Source of the DNA: Plectrocnemia conspersa
Taxonomy: Eukaryota; Arthropoda; Insecta; Trichoptera; Polycentropodidae
Direction: 5' to 3'
NCBI GenBank assembly: GCA_009617715.1
Contig: VTFK01000151.1
Location: 806,001-870,000, forward strand
DNA: 64,000 nt
Under the pieces are notes generated by a model that worked only from the letters and a program-made list of their open reading frames with translations, was not told where the DNA came from and searched no databases. The position numbers were made by a program, and so were the translations under genes. Positions within the stretch are counted from its first letter, which is position 1. Each line of letters opens with the position of its first letter. Below are positions 34,817-46,380 of this stretch, one piece after another.

Positions 34817-36410
34817 TCACCAATTCAAATTTCTTAGTTATGATAAAAATTTAAAAAATAACATTAATCTATTATGCTGTATTTATTTAGCTGTATAAAA
34901 CTTGAAGTTTAATCATTTAAGATTATTTTTTAAAATCTTGCTTATCTTCATTATCATATTTAATTTGTAAATAGTTTATTTATTTTTTATGTTAATGATA
35001 AACCGGATATGTGGCAAAATATATATCTTAATAATATATTTTTTCAATAAGCTATAGCTTTGAAAATTATCACATTTGTTAACGAAGATGTTTAATATAT
35101 TTTCGTTATTCAATTATAATGTCTTAAACCAGCGCAAAATTTCATAATGCAAAATAAGGAAAGAGTTAAGGCTGTTTTATATTTATCGTATGAGCTTAGA
35201 CAATATTACTCACATTAAAACCCCTGACAAAGTAGCTAGGGCAATAGGTGAATTAAAAACATATGATAAGATAAGTAATAAAAACAATTATATTTGCATC
35301 GAAAAATGCCACGTATTTAAGGATTAATAAATATGAAATTCATAAAATATGTAAATTAAATTTATTAACCCTTTTCCCGCGGATGACACCTATTCAAATT
35401 TCACTTATCAGCGAGTCATAAATACTAATAACATTTTCGTTTATTGCGTTTTTAACGCTTTTATGCAACAAGTCATTTTATTACGGCTAGTTCGTGTTTT
35501 AAATAGGCACTTTTTACTTTGTCAACTAATTTTGAAACACGAAAAAATCTATTCGAACAATAATCTTATAAAGAATCTATCGTTTTTAATTTATTAATTT
35601 TTCACCTCTATTATTTTTATTTTTTCTGAGGATTTCTATAATTTATTTGCGATTGGTTTAAGACCTTAAGTATTTATTTAAATAGCTGCATTGTCAGTAT
35701 AAATAAATTGTGATATCGTTTGTTTATTGATTTAAACAGAGACGTTTTGAGCAAACTTCTTTGAAAAAATGTAGCTGGAATTTTACGCGGCATCGAGTGT
35801 TTAAAATTTAAATATACAACATAGCTATTACTTCTCAATTATGAGCGTATTTATTGTAATGGATTGTTGTAGGGTTTTATATTTGTGTGGTTTATGAATC
35901 ACACTAACATTCCATATCATATTAAAAGTTTTTTTTTGAATATGACCAGACAACTTTCTTAAAACTTTTCTCCTTATTTTATCTTTTTTTTCTACTCCTT
36001 AAACAAAAATATTTATATTGCGCTTTCATAGCAATTTTTGTTCCTCAAAAATTTTTGGAGATGGATTTTTTTAGCTCTTTCGGCAGTCTGTCCTCAAACA
36101 AAAATTTCAGAAATAAGTTTTTTATGCTCTCGCAACAACATATTTTCAAAATCTGGTTACTTTATTTCTCTCTATCTAACATTGAATATGCATTATGCTG
36201 CCTTAAGTGATTTTTGTGAAAATAAAACTGTAGAACCGGATATATTTAATACGCTCTTACCTGATAGGTATGAGCTATGTTAATTATATAAATAATAAAT
36301 TTTAATTACTGCTTAAAATTGTAGATGGAGTTCTTTAAGGAATTTTGCTCTTGGTATTATCTTAAAACGATCATCTACAAAAAGTCAAATAAATATTCTG
36401 GGGATGGAAA
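34817..36410. other. AT-rich spacer, nothing recognised
   Basis: AT-rich DNA. TTAACCCTTTTCCCGCGG at 35365-35382 resembles a lone piggyBac-type left end, but no partner end was found. An 81-codon ORF (36038-36283) has no recognisable features. Confidence 0.5.
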
Positions 36411-37065
36411 ATTATTGACGAGTGCAATTAGATACATGTTGTAAATGGGATCGGCGGATGAGGCGCCGCCGGTCGTCGTATTCCCGTCGTGGTCGCCCTC
36501 GCCGCCGTCACGTCAGTGTTGTCAGTAGCTTATGCTTTTTTGCAAATACAATTTTTTTTTATCTCACCTACCCGGCTGTGTATAGGATAAAATAGTAAAA
36601 GAGCAAGCATTTAAAAGATGCATTCCCAGGGTGATATGTATTTGTTGGTTTCACTTTAACAGTAATATAGTGTGGTATAGGCGTTTCAAGGTCACATTGA
36701 CCAGAAATAAGCAATAGGGCTAAGAAGAAGACAATTGATTAGATTGATACATTTTCAAAAGAAAAATAGGCATCCTTTGACTATGCAGGGAGATGAGATA
36801 ATGAGGGGGCCGGATTCTCCGAGGGCGCACCACCCCCGTTGTGGGTGGTGCGCCCCAACGGCTCAGGGGTGGCTCCGAGTAGTTTATCTTTATGAGTCTG
36901 CAGGGTGAAATTATGACGACTGCAGGCTGCGCGAGGGTGATCCTATTATTGTACAGACGCGGGGACAAACGGAAATGCGATTTGCAGTTAAAATTGCGCG
37001 GCCAAGATGGTGCATTGATGAAATAAAAATGACCAGCAGATTGCTGCATAATAACACTATAGAGC
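36411..37065. promoter_or_regulatory. GC-rich island containing a strong GC hairpin
   Basis: One of the most GC-rich patches of the window (GCGCCGCCGGTCGTCGT near 36463-36479; CGCCCTCGCCGCCGTCACG near 36494-36512). It includes the 13-bp stem hairpin at 36823-36855, listed separately. A 115-codon ORF on the - strand (36720-37067) runs through the hairpin and shows no domain. I infer regulatory DNA. Confidence 0.35.
36823..36855. repeat. GC-rich hairpin, 13-bp perfect stem
   Basis: GGGCGCACCACCC (36823-36835) pairs without mismatch with GGGTGGTGCGCCC (36843-36855) across a 7-nt loop. Either strand would form a very stable stem. It is not followed by a T run, so it does not resemble a polymerase III or bacterial-type terminator. 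Confidence 0.85.
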
Positions 37066-37340
37066 AAATTTAAATTTTTGCCACAAAGATAATATAAGTA
37101 AATTATTTTTTATTACTAATTTTAATATTATATTATGCATTACATTTAAAAGTACTGTAATGATAATAAAACATGTTTAGGTAAATTTGCAAATGGATTA
37201 AATTAAGTGCATGGGACAAATTTTGCTTTTCTCATTGCCTTTCTTAATAAAGTTTAAGGTCTAGGGGACTTTATAACCAAATAGACGTCGGAAAAGTTAG
37301 TAACAGTTAATTTTATAAAAATATATTAATTGACTCGAGT
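37066..37340. other. AT-rich spacer with one TTTTGCCACAAAGAT word
   Basis: AT-rich. TTTTTGCCACAAAGATAATA at 37076-37095 matches the word repeated at 47.9-48.4 kb, here as a single copy. Confidence 0.5.
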
Positions 37341-37690
37341 TGTATTATTGTCATCTGTGATTTTGTGAAGAAGTGTAAGAGTGTTTTGGATCGTTTTTCT
37401 TCGTCTCTCCTAGTGCGCCTCCCACTCTGCCTCTGTGTGACATATTTTATAATGCTGATTCTGTTTTGGCAAATCACAGACTAGGATGTTTGCGGTTCTT
37501 GGACATATCCAAGAGATGTATTTTCGATCAGTAACCAACGGGTAGAATAACAATAGTATTATGCGCAGAATAGAACGTATTGTCTAACGCGCATCTTTTC
37601 CAAATAAAGATTAGTTTTTTTGGCGATACTTATAACGGGTAATTTGGGACAAATGAATTGATGTGGTATTAGTAGTCCGTGCATTATTCT
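37341..37690 (+). repeat. Distant first copy of the 39.2-40.1 kb tandem repeat
   Basis: It shares with the later units TGCGCCTCC, AATCACAGAC, GATGTTTGCGG, AACAATAGTATTATGCGCAG, AACGTATTGTCTAAC, CATC(C)TTTTCCAAATAAAGA and TTTTTTTGGCGATACT...GGGACAAATG in order. The copy is more diverged and lacks the leading CTTATTGTTGCTACTTGCT part. Confidence 0.65.
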
Positions 37691-37940
37691 AATTAATAAC
37701 GTAAAAGTTTGGTCACGAGATCTCTCTTAAATTGTATGGAATGCTTGACTTTTTTGTTCGAAATGGTAGTTAACAAACTGAGCAGGTAGTTAAAATTAAA
37801 AAATAAATATATGCAATAGTCACAAACTCTCGAATGTGTGGGTTTACAAAAGATATGTTATCAAGATAAAAAAAAACAATTTACACAATCTTCAAGGTTC
37901 TTTTCGTATATTAGGATTTTGGGAAGATTTAATAAAGTCC
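37691..37940. other. AT-rich spacer, nothing recognised
   Basis: AT-rich DNA with no supported feature. Confidence 0.5.
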
Positions 37941-38700
37941 AACTATTCATATTTAGGTTTTAATAAGGTCCCGTAATATAATACACAACGGCGCAAATAT
38001 CTTTTTGAGCGAACGAAGAAAAACGCCGAAAAAATGCTAAACATATTACAAGACAAATCGTCTAATAATACGCGCGGGGCATCGGTGCAGGGCCGTACTT
38101 TACGATTATCGTAAACATGAGCCCGGGCGAACGAGAAATTCATAATTTCATTACGCCGGGACCCAGTAAATTCATTTTGAAGCTTTCCCCGACACACAAA
38201 AAAACTTCAATATGTACTTTCCTCTTACAAATCCCATCGTCCCCATCAAGGCAAGATACTTATTGTATCTCTAAAGGAAATTTATTGTTTTTACGACTCA
38301 CGTAGGAGTTTTATTATTTATATTTGTTGTGGATGGGGATGCTGCTGCTTCTTCTTCTGATGGGGGTGGGGGGTAGAGACATAACACAACCTGCTCCCCC
38401 CCTCCATCCCTCCGAAAACTCTTTTTCGCAGGAGAAAAAAGATTATGCCGACGCCCGTGCCGCCCCATTTGACGCTTATTTAGTGGGTTACGTGTATTTC
38501 GCAAAGGACATTGAAGGCATCCCTTGAATAATTTAAATAATTTCGTTGCGGGGGTGTTAAGGACATATTTTCTAATATAAGCTCGGTGGGTGAGCGGAAA
38601 TGTATATAAGTATAATGGCGAAGGAATCGCAGTCCCAATGATTGATCGTAATGATTGCGACGAGGGTGGATAAATGTTGTGATAAATGTACTTATTTTAT
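37941..38700. promoter_or_regulatory. Mixed island with C-rich and CT-rich runs
   Basis: It includes CGCGCGGGGCATCGG near 38071-38085, GGGGGTGGGGGG near 38361-38372 and CCCCCCCTCCATCCCTCC near 38396-38413. ORFs of 60-84 codons overlap on both strands and none is persuasive. Possible regulatory block. Confidence 0.3.
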
Positions 38701-39235
38701 TTTTATGCGATAACTCTGCTGCATATCTGTTTCTATATAACTACTTTTGTAAAATATATATATAATGCAATGCCAGCGTTTAAAGGAATTGGATGGCGAT
38801 AGCGATAGATTAGTAAGCTAGTGCAAATGACGCGAATCTAACGGGTATCAAAATAGGATGCAATCGTGACTCAATACGTAGAATATAAACTCCTCGAGAA
38901 TAGTTTCATTGTCAACACATTATTTTAGTAGCTTCAAAAAATTCTTAGTAACATCAACTTTATACTACAATAGAATTTAGCGAATCGTATTATAACCCTT
39001 CAAAAAATCGTGGCAATACAAAAATGGATAATAACCAAATATTATCTTATAAAGATCTTTTCTGAATTTTGGGAGTGACTTTTAAACTCATATAACTTAA
39101 GAATTTCCGAGTTAAATCATCTGAGCAACTGAGGTTGGATAATTTATAACTAATAATTAAAGTTTAGTGATGCGACATAGATGTGATATTCGCCAAAATG
39201 CGAAATATTTGCGAAAAATAAAAAAAAAAAATTTT
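38701..39235. other. AT-rich spacer, nothing recognised
   Basis: AT-rich DNA with no supported feature. Confidence 0.5.
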
Positions 39236-40110
39236 TTTCAAGAGTCTGTCACAATCTTATTGTTGCTACTTGCTTTGTATCTTTCATGCTTATGTCACGT
39301 GTGTTTTGCCATTTGCGTGTTTTGAATCACAGAAAGTCTTGTGTCCATGCAGTGCGCCTCCGCTATGCTCTCGCGAATCACAGACGACGATGTTAGCGGG
39401 CCAATGCATCACTTCTTGAACACACCCAAAATATGTATTTTTGCGATTGGTAACCAGCAGATAAAAGAACAATAGTATTTTGGGCAGAATAGAGCGTATT
39501 GTCTAACCCGCATCCTTTCCAAATAAAGAGAAGTTTTTTTGGCGGTACTGATAACAGGTGTTTTTGGACGAAGGGATAGATGTGCTATTATAATTATTAA
39601 AAATATGTATTTTCCTGGACTCTGTCACACTCTTATGTTGCTACTTGCTCTGAATCTTTCATGGCTATGTCTCGTGTGTTTTGCCATTTGCGTGTTTTAA
39701 TAGCCAAAACAGAATCACAGAAAGTCTCGTGTCCATGCAGTGTCCCGGTTTGTTTCCGTTCGTCTCTCTTGGTGCGCCTCCGCTATGCTCTCGCGAATCA
39801 CAGACGAGGATGTTTGCGGGCCAATGCATCACTTCTTGAACACAAACAAACTATGTGTTTGCGATTGGTAACCAACAGATAAAAGAACAATAGTATTATG
39901 CGCAGAATAGAGCGTATTGTCTAGCCCGCATCCTTTCCAAATATAGAGAAGTTTTTTTGGCGGTACTGATAACAGGTGATTTGGGACGGATGGATAAATG
40001 TGGTATTATAATTATTGAAAATATTTATTTTCCTGGACTTTGTTACACTCTTATTGTTACTACTTGCTCTGAATCTTCCATGGCTATGTCACGTGTGTTT
40101 TGAATTGCCA
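39236..40110 (+). repeat. Tandem repeat, unit about 370-425 bp
   Basis: Unit A starts at about 39242 and unit B at about 39616, and a truncated third starts at about 40037. Each opens with (A/T)GGACT(C/T)TGT-CACTCTTAT-TTGCTACTTGCT and continues through TGTTTTGCCATTTGCGTGTT, AATCACAGAAAGTC, TGTCCATGCAGTG, CTCTCGCGAATCACAGACG and GGCCAATGCATCACTTCTTG. It ends with GAACAATAGTATT and TTTTTTGGCGGTACTGATAA. Unit B has an insertion containing GTTTGTTTCCGTTCGTCTCT. The third unit stops after TGTCACGTGTGTTTTGAATT. Copies A and B are close, so the duplication is fairly recent. ORFs inside (60 and 73 codons) are incidental. Confidence 0.8.
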
Positions 40111-40500
40111 TAATTTTATACTTGACATCATTTCGATATCATATTAAATAATAAAATAATTGTTTTATTATCCATCAGATTGTATTAATTTTTTTCAAAA
40201 CTAGATTAGCAGAACAAATATAAATAGTGAAGAAAGAGCTACAGCTTGCAAAACAGAAGGTTTCTATATAAGTGATAATCATATTTTAATGCTAGCATTG
40301 CATTTGCCAGTTAGATTGAAAGTAGAAAGACAATTTAGTCAAACATTTAAAATCAAGCATCTGAAAAAAAGCATTGACTCTATTCACAAGTAATACTCGT
40401 CCATCTACAATTCTTAGAATTATAAATGGAAAGAAAGAAAAATGCACTGCTAGCATAAGTCTCAAAGCTAACATACTATTTTAATTATTTTTGTTCACTT
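40111..40500 (+). pseudogene. Possible decayed hAT-type transposase C-terminal scrap
   Basis: From 40289 to 40393 one + frame reads LPVRLKVERQFS followed by a lysine/isoleucine-rich helix and a stop. The arrangement LPV-x3-VER-x-FS followed by IK resembles the C-terminal dimerisation segment of hAT-superfamily transposases. Upstream the same frame is open for about 20 codons. Nothing else of a transposase is visible and no terminal repeats were found. The match is short and could be chance. Confidence 0.2.
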
Positions 40501-41060
40501 CTTCTGTACAATGATCATGTGTGTAAAAAACGAATGATCAGAAGTACTGCTAAAATAAATTTAGAATTCAACTGACAATTTCTGTGATATTTTTAATCTA
40601 TCGAAGATTCACTCCATCTCAAAGGGCATCAACACCTTGATAGGTGATAAATAACAATCATCGTCAGACGTTTATGAGCGATTTTAAGCCGAAGCGAGAA
40701 TAGACCGGATTAGTCGAATATCAAAGACACATCAAAGCCCTCGATAATTCTGTCTTAATGTCTTCCTTGAAGACAGACAGAGTTTGCGTTTTGCCCGAAG
40801 CGATAAATGCAACTCTCACGCGAAATTTATCTATTTGTTGTATAAGTATATTTTTGCTTTACTGTGCCGTTAAATTTACGATTATAGATAAAATAAGAGT
40901 ATTTCCTGGTATGTTAAAAAAGATCTTTAAAAATGTTGAACGGAATATTGTACTAATATATTCAACTATTTATACAACAAAGTTCATTAGTGAAAATATT
41001 TTTAGTAAAGCTCTCGTTAAATTAATATTAATTTCCGGCGTCAGATGAAATTAAAGTTCA
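40501..41060. other. Mixed AT-rich stretch
   Basis: A slightly GC-richer patch at about 40600-40810 lies in AT-rich DNA. The 96-codon ORF at 40758-41048 has no recognisable domain, and its AT-rich codons look like background. Confidence 0.35.
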
Positions 41061-41570
41061 CTCGATGAATTGTAAAATAATAAATAAAATAATTCAACAT
41101 AATAAAGTTATGAAAGTTGATGAAATTCGATACAGAATTATGCTTTGAATGCAAATATTAATACATATGAATTTTAGTATTAAGATTTATGTATGAGAGA
41201 TAAACACAAAGCGTATTATTAATTTTGCCATATTAGAAACTGTATCATTTTAATATTAATTAGTGACAATAATTTATGTATAATACATGAACGTCATTTG
41301 AGGAAAGGCTCTTGTATTTGACCAGAAAAATGCATGTAATTGAATTAAATACTATGAAACTTAATGAATTAGAAATATTAAAAAAATCTGTAATGACTTC
41401 TCAGATTCTAAATCAAAAAATTCTTGGTATATCGCTAAAATAAAACTAAAAAACTAGTCGAATCTATCGCAAAAATATATTTTTTAATATGTCATTTCAG
41501 TAAAATCATATTGGAATACATTTTAACCAGTATACATAAAATTTATCTGGCATATCGACTCATTTGCATT
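41061..41570. other. AT-rich spacer, nothing recognised
   Basis: AT-rich DNA with no supported feature. Confidence 0.5.
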
Positions 41571-42490
41571 CGACATTTTTCAGTAGGATTTCATTTTGCA
41601 AAGTTATGACACTTTTAATTTTAACATTGGCCGCCATTTTGTAAAAATGTTTTTTATATTTTTTTTATACAAAACGTATAAGGGGTGCACGGTAGTTCTA
41701 TACGATACTAAAAATTTAATTTTTAATCTTTAAAACCAAGCAGTTAAGAGCGTTAACTCTTCTGAAAGTCTCAAAATGGCTCATATGGGGGTCCGATCGA
41801 ACTTATACATCGCTTGTTTTGAAGCAAAAAACTATTTTTTTTATATTTTATTTAGATGTAGTTTAGACTTCTAAACGTTTCATGTGTAGCGATCTTTTCG
41901 TTAAAATTTAAACCTACTGAGTTACGAGTGTTTAAATTTTTATACTTGTCGCCATTTTGCGAAAAATTGACACATTGGATTTTGCTAACAAACATACACA
42001 GGGTGCTTAAGTATTCTATACTGTCACAAAAATTGCACTTTAAATATGTATTAATAAGCTCACACTGAACTTAACTATATTGCAAGTCTAATGAGCGAAT
42101 GTATGGTGGGTCGATCGACTCATCACACTAAACGTGTTTTGAAAAAAAAAAATTTTTTTTTAATTTTTTAATTTTTTTAAACGGTATCATAAGTATATTC
42201 AAAAGCTCTATTTTGTATCAAAAATTCAAGTCTATATCTTTAAAAGCGTTAAAAAATACTAGCGTTAACTATATGCCAAGTCGCATAAAAGCACGTATGG
42301 GGGCCCGGTCAATTTACCATAAGACTCGTTTTTTTAAAAAAAAAATTGTTTTAAATGCAAATTAAGCTTTTAAACACTTTTTGCAAACGACATTTTTTAG
42401 TATAATTTCATTTTGCAAAGTTATGACATTTTTAAATTTTACATTGGCTGCCATTTTGTAAAAAAAATTTATATATTTTTTTCATTTACC
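41571..42490 (-). repeat. Diverged tandem array, unit about 310 bp (reverse)
   Basis: Read on the - strand this has the same order of words as 11.24-12.42 kb: TTGCTTCAAAACAAG (here CTTGTTTTGAAGCAA at about 41815-41829), CGATCGGACCCCCATA, AACGTTTAGAAGT, and GCAAAATGGCG. CGATCGAC and CAAGTCGCATAAAAGC words mark further units near 42110 and 42285. About three diverged units are present. The orientation is opposite to the first array, about 29 kb away. Confidence 0.7.
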
Positions 42491-42960
42491 GAAATTATCA
42501 GAAATTAAGTTTGAATTATCTTAAATAATGGAGCCATATTCGAGGGTGCTACGAACTAGTGTGTCGAACAGAACGCGAATCGCAAATAAATTATTGAAGT
42601 GACACGCGCTCCGCATAACAAAGCCGAGCATCTTTGACGCATTATCGCAAACTTAAACGATGTGCACATAAAATCGTCATCCTTGCTACAACGTCACTCA
42701 CAACCACAAGTCATCGATAGAAGTATTTCTGCCTAAAACACCACTACCTAAACTGTAAAAGAATTTCGCCAGGCGAGGTGATCTGGAAAATGTAACACTT
42801 GGCGATGCAGAAGGGTAATCGAATATCGATTGACCACTTTTATAGCGACTTTACGATCATAAAAATTGAATAATAATATTATTTATGAAATAAAATATAA
42901 TTTGAGACATTTTATGGATATTAAAATAGAATATTAATTTAATAAAATATTGAAACACTT
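42491..42960. promoter_or_regulatory. CpG-containing island
   Basis: The block at 42540-42860 has CG words such as GACACGCGCTCCGC and GTAATCGAATATCGATT. No ORF was seen. A regulatory role is inferred from composition only. Confidence 0.25.
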
Positions 42961-43510
42961 TTCATCCATAGTCGCGCATTTCGCGAGACCTATTCAACAC
43001 AGATCCGCACGTATACAGCCTCGTAACCCATTCAATCCCGCGCGCCTCGGCCGTCGGCGCTTAAGGGGTTAGAAATCACGGACCCATCGAAACAGTGCAA
43101 TTTCGCGGCGCGCGAAAATTTTCCGATCCAACTTTCGCCCGGAAATCATTACGTTCGCGTTTTGAAAAGCGCACCACGGCGAAACACCCCCGGTGGAAAA
43201 GCCGTGGGGTGGGTTGGGGTTCAACCCTCGGGTGGGTTTGAACCGCCGCCGTACGTAAAATGGCACAAAAATACGAGTATTGCCCAAACTTTACGCCGGT
43301 CTGGATACAATTTAAAAGTTCCGGTGCACAATTCCCGCGCGAAATATGGATACTGCGGCCGCCGGGACAAACGTATTATATACCTAATGGGGACGTTTGC
43401 CCCTACGTGCATATCCGGGACGCCCGATGCGGCCCTGTGCCCCGTTTTTCTCGTACAAATGCTGTACGACGCACTATGCGGTAGAAACCGACAAGTATGA
43501 CGAGCTATGG
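42961..43510. promoter_or_regulatory. Very GC-rich island
   Basis: It contains GCGCGCCTCGGCCGTCGGCG near 43040-43059, CGCGGCGCGCG near 43103-43113, the palindrome GGGTTCAACCC at 43217-43227 and the similar GGTTTGAACC about 15 bp downstream. Four overlapping ORFs of 63-112 codons on both strands reflect low stop density rather than a gene. It is the densest CpG block of the right half and could be a promoter-like element. Confidence 0.35.
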
Positions 43511-44020
43511 CACTCTCATATTTGCATGTTACAGTAAATATCTATTAAAAATGAAGTAATATTTTCACTGAAGTTTCAGTGGATTTCTAGATAATAACAA
43601 AAAAATTTATCTGACAGATGCTAGTTAAATTATGTGCTGTTTTAAACCGTTAAAAGTGAGCTAAATATTAGTAAAATTATTATTACATTCCATCTGTTTT
43701 TTTATGTGAAATTATATTTTTACTAATGAAAATAAAACTTTACTAAAAAAACACATTCACTCTTACAGTTGCGAATCGATCATTTGCTGTATAAATCCAA
43801 ATCTAAGCTTAGCAATTTAACCAATAAAAAGAGCTAAAACTTATTATAGTTTAAGAACGTTCAATAGGATAAATAATTTAGGATAGGTTTTATTTAATTT
43901 ATTTCAGATTATTATAAATTGTTTAATTTTAATTCGATTTTTGATTCTGAATTAAAAATATATAAGAAGATTGCAAAGATAAACTGAAACATTTTATTTT
44001 TAATCCTTGTATTTATTTCA
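43511..44020. other. AT-rich spacer, nothing recognised
   Basis: AT-rich DNA with no supported feature. Confidence 0.5.
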
Positions 44021-44027
44021 ATTTACA

Positions 44028-45980
44028 GGCTACTTTTAAATGCATCATTAATTTTCCTATTAGTATTTAATAATTATTGCGGCTAAATAAAAAAAAAATT
44101 GATGGCTAATTAAAGATTTTATTTATTAAAACTATTCTTAGCTTACCTTCATTTATTTATAAATGTAATACTAATATTTATAATATTATCGTATATATTT
44201 TTAATAATATTTTATTATAATATAATCTTGCACGGTTTAATTTGACTGATTTATTAGGCTCAATGAATTCCATTTCTCGATAAATGAGAAATTTATCCAT
44301 ATTTAGTTATTTGGAATTCTAATATTATTATAAATATATATTATTTAAAACATACAAGTATTATTGTTACATACATAATTTATTAAAAAATCTTATATGC
44401 GATATTATTATGACTTTTACTAAAATATTTAATGCATGTGAAATAAAATGTGACTTTTCATTACAATATATTTTTCCTCGTATTTGCAAAAAAACAACAT
44501 CTTATCGTATGAATTATATAGCATTTACATTATTACATTGACTCTTGTTTTATTTATTCAACAGACTTAACATCGCCAAAGATTTAAATAAGAAAAAAAT
44601 AGTCATTCTTAAATCATTGATCTTTGCATAATTAAATTTTAGTTGACTGTTACATGTTTGAAAATGAGTTGAGTCGGTTTAAAAATGCATATTGTAAAAC
44701 AAAACTAATCAGAATTCACTGTCATTGATTCACTACCTGCCTTTAGTGTAGCTGTAAATTTATTGGATTTCAACCACTATTTATTTTCAAAATCAAATAA
44801 TTTTTTTTAAATAATTCAAATTTCAACTAAAAAATGTTTTCACAGCCTCCAAATTTCTAATTCTGAATTTTTCACCAAAAATAATTCATAATGTTAATTT
44901 ATATATTGTACTTTATAAATACATTTATTTATTAGGGACTACTTTTAAATGCGCCACAAATATTTTCATTATAAAAATTTTTTTTGCAAAATTATGATTA
45001 TATATTAGATACTTATAAATCTATTTTTTAAATTGGTTAGATTTAATTCTTTTTGGGCTACTTTTAAATGAGCAAATAATTTATTATTAGACTTTTTAAG
45101 TCAATAATTTTTTTAATTGTATATTTTAAATAATCAATGTAATTGAATTATTATGCAGTTTATTTTAGGCTTATTTAAAGTTTCTCACTCACATTTATAA
45201 TATTTTATATTTATAAGCATATATGTTTAATTTTACAATTCTCTGTTTAATTAATACAACATGGTAAAGTAAAATTAATTTATTTTGTGTTATTCTTAAA
45301 AACATCATAAATATTATTATTTTTAAAACATTTTTTTGGTAATCATGAATTTATATTAAGTACTCATATAATTTATTTACGAAATAGTTCGATTCTAATA
45401 ACATTTTTAATTGAGTCACTAATGTTGCTATTTAAACATTATGTTATTATTTTAAAATTATTAAAAAAATGCTTAATTATAAAAATCAATGTTATTTCAA
45501 TATTTTATTTTAAATTAATACAGTTTATTTACATTACCATTATTTTATTGTAATAATTTAATTTTGCAATGGCTTTTTCAAATTAATAAAATTATGTTTA
45601 TTTTGGGATACTTTTAAATGCGACACAAATATTTTTTTGCATTATTATGATCATTTATATAATATTATTTTAAAATTAATTTTAATCATAATTATTGCAT
45701 AATTTTAATATTTAATACAACTTTATTTTATGGCTATAAATAATTATGAAGAGTATTATTGTTTTAATTTTTTTCTTAAGACTTAAATTACATTGCTTTG
45801 AATTATTTATATTAAATTTATTTTGTGCTACTTTAAATGCGCCTTAAATATTATTTTATTAAAACATTTAATTTAATTGTATAATTGTAAATATGTATTT
45901 ATTATTTATTATAATTTTGATATAATTTTTTTTAATTGTTTTTATTATAATAATTTTGGACTACTTTTAAATGCGCCACA
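44028..45980 (+). repeat. Array A of the GGCTACTTTTAAATGCGCCA word
   Basis: Good copies lie at about 44028, 44936, 45055, 45605, 45825 and 45957, all in the same orientation. The best is GACTACTTTTAAATGCGCCA. Spacers of about 120-900 bp are AT-rich and do not obviously align with each other. Conservation is confined to the 20-bp word. A weak half-copy (GATGCTACTTTAAAT) is at about 46553. Confidence 0.65.
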
Positions 45981-46380
45981 TTTTTTTTATACGTTTTTAT
46001 ATCTTAATAATATTAAATATTAACAGTTATTAATTAATACATGATCCTATATTGTTTAATTTTAACTAATTTTATTCAGTTTATTTTCAGTTTACACTGT
46101 ATGTATTTTTTCATTATCAACGCAATTGATATGTAAATGTAATTATAATTGAATATATATATAATAAGATACTAATGTTTCATACATTATGCTAATAAAA
46201 TGGCATTAAATATCTTTTAATAAATCTGCGATGATAAATATTTATTATTTTAATAAATGTTCAGTATACACTAAAAAAAAGATAATATTTATAAATCAGA
46301 CGTTTAAACATATTTTACATTTGATTATTATTTATTACATTGTTTATCATACATTATTTGACGTTTGATAGTCATAAATA
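45981..46380. other. AT-rich spacer, nothing recognised
   Basis: AT-rich DNA with no supported feature. Confidence 0.5.

Noticed and set aside
35365..35390. Lone TTAACCCTTTTCCCGCGG as a piggyBac end, with similar GGGTTAA ends near 14779 and 15315
   Set aside because: No matching opposite terminus at a sensible distance was found for any of them; TTAA plus a few bases is too common in AT-rich DNA.
36250..36270. Minus-strand ratchet-like CAG|GTAAGAG
   Set aside because: There is no pyrimidine tract before the AG on the - strand. The similar site near 21272 has a weak GTAAAT donor.
36720..37067. 115-codon ORF on the - strand
   Set aside because: It runs through a perfect GC hairpin and AT-rich flanks and has no recognisable domain.
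43069..43500. Four overlapping ORFs up to 112 codons
   Set aside because: The very GC-rich block lowers stop frequency in every frame, and proline/glycine/arginine-rich translations on both strands are what random GC-rich DNA gives.
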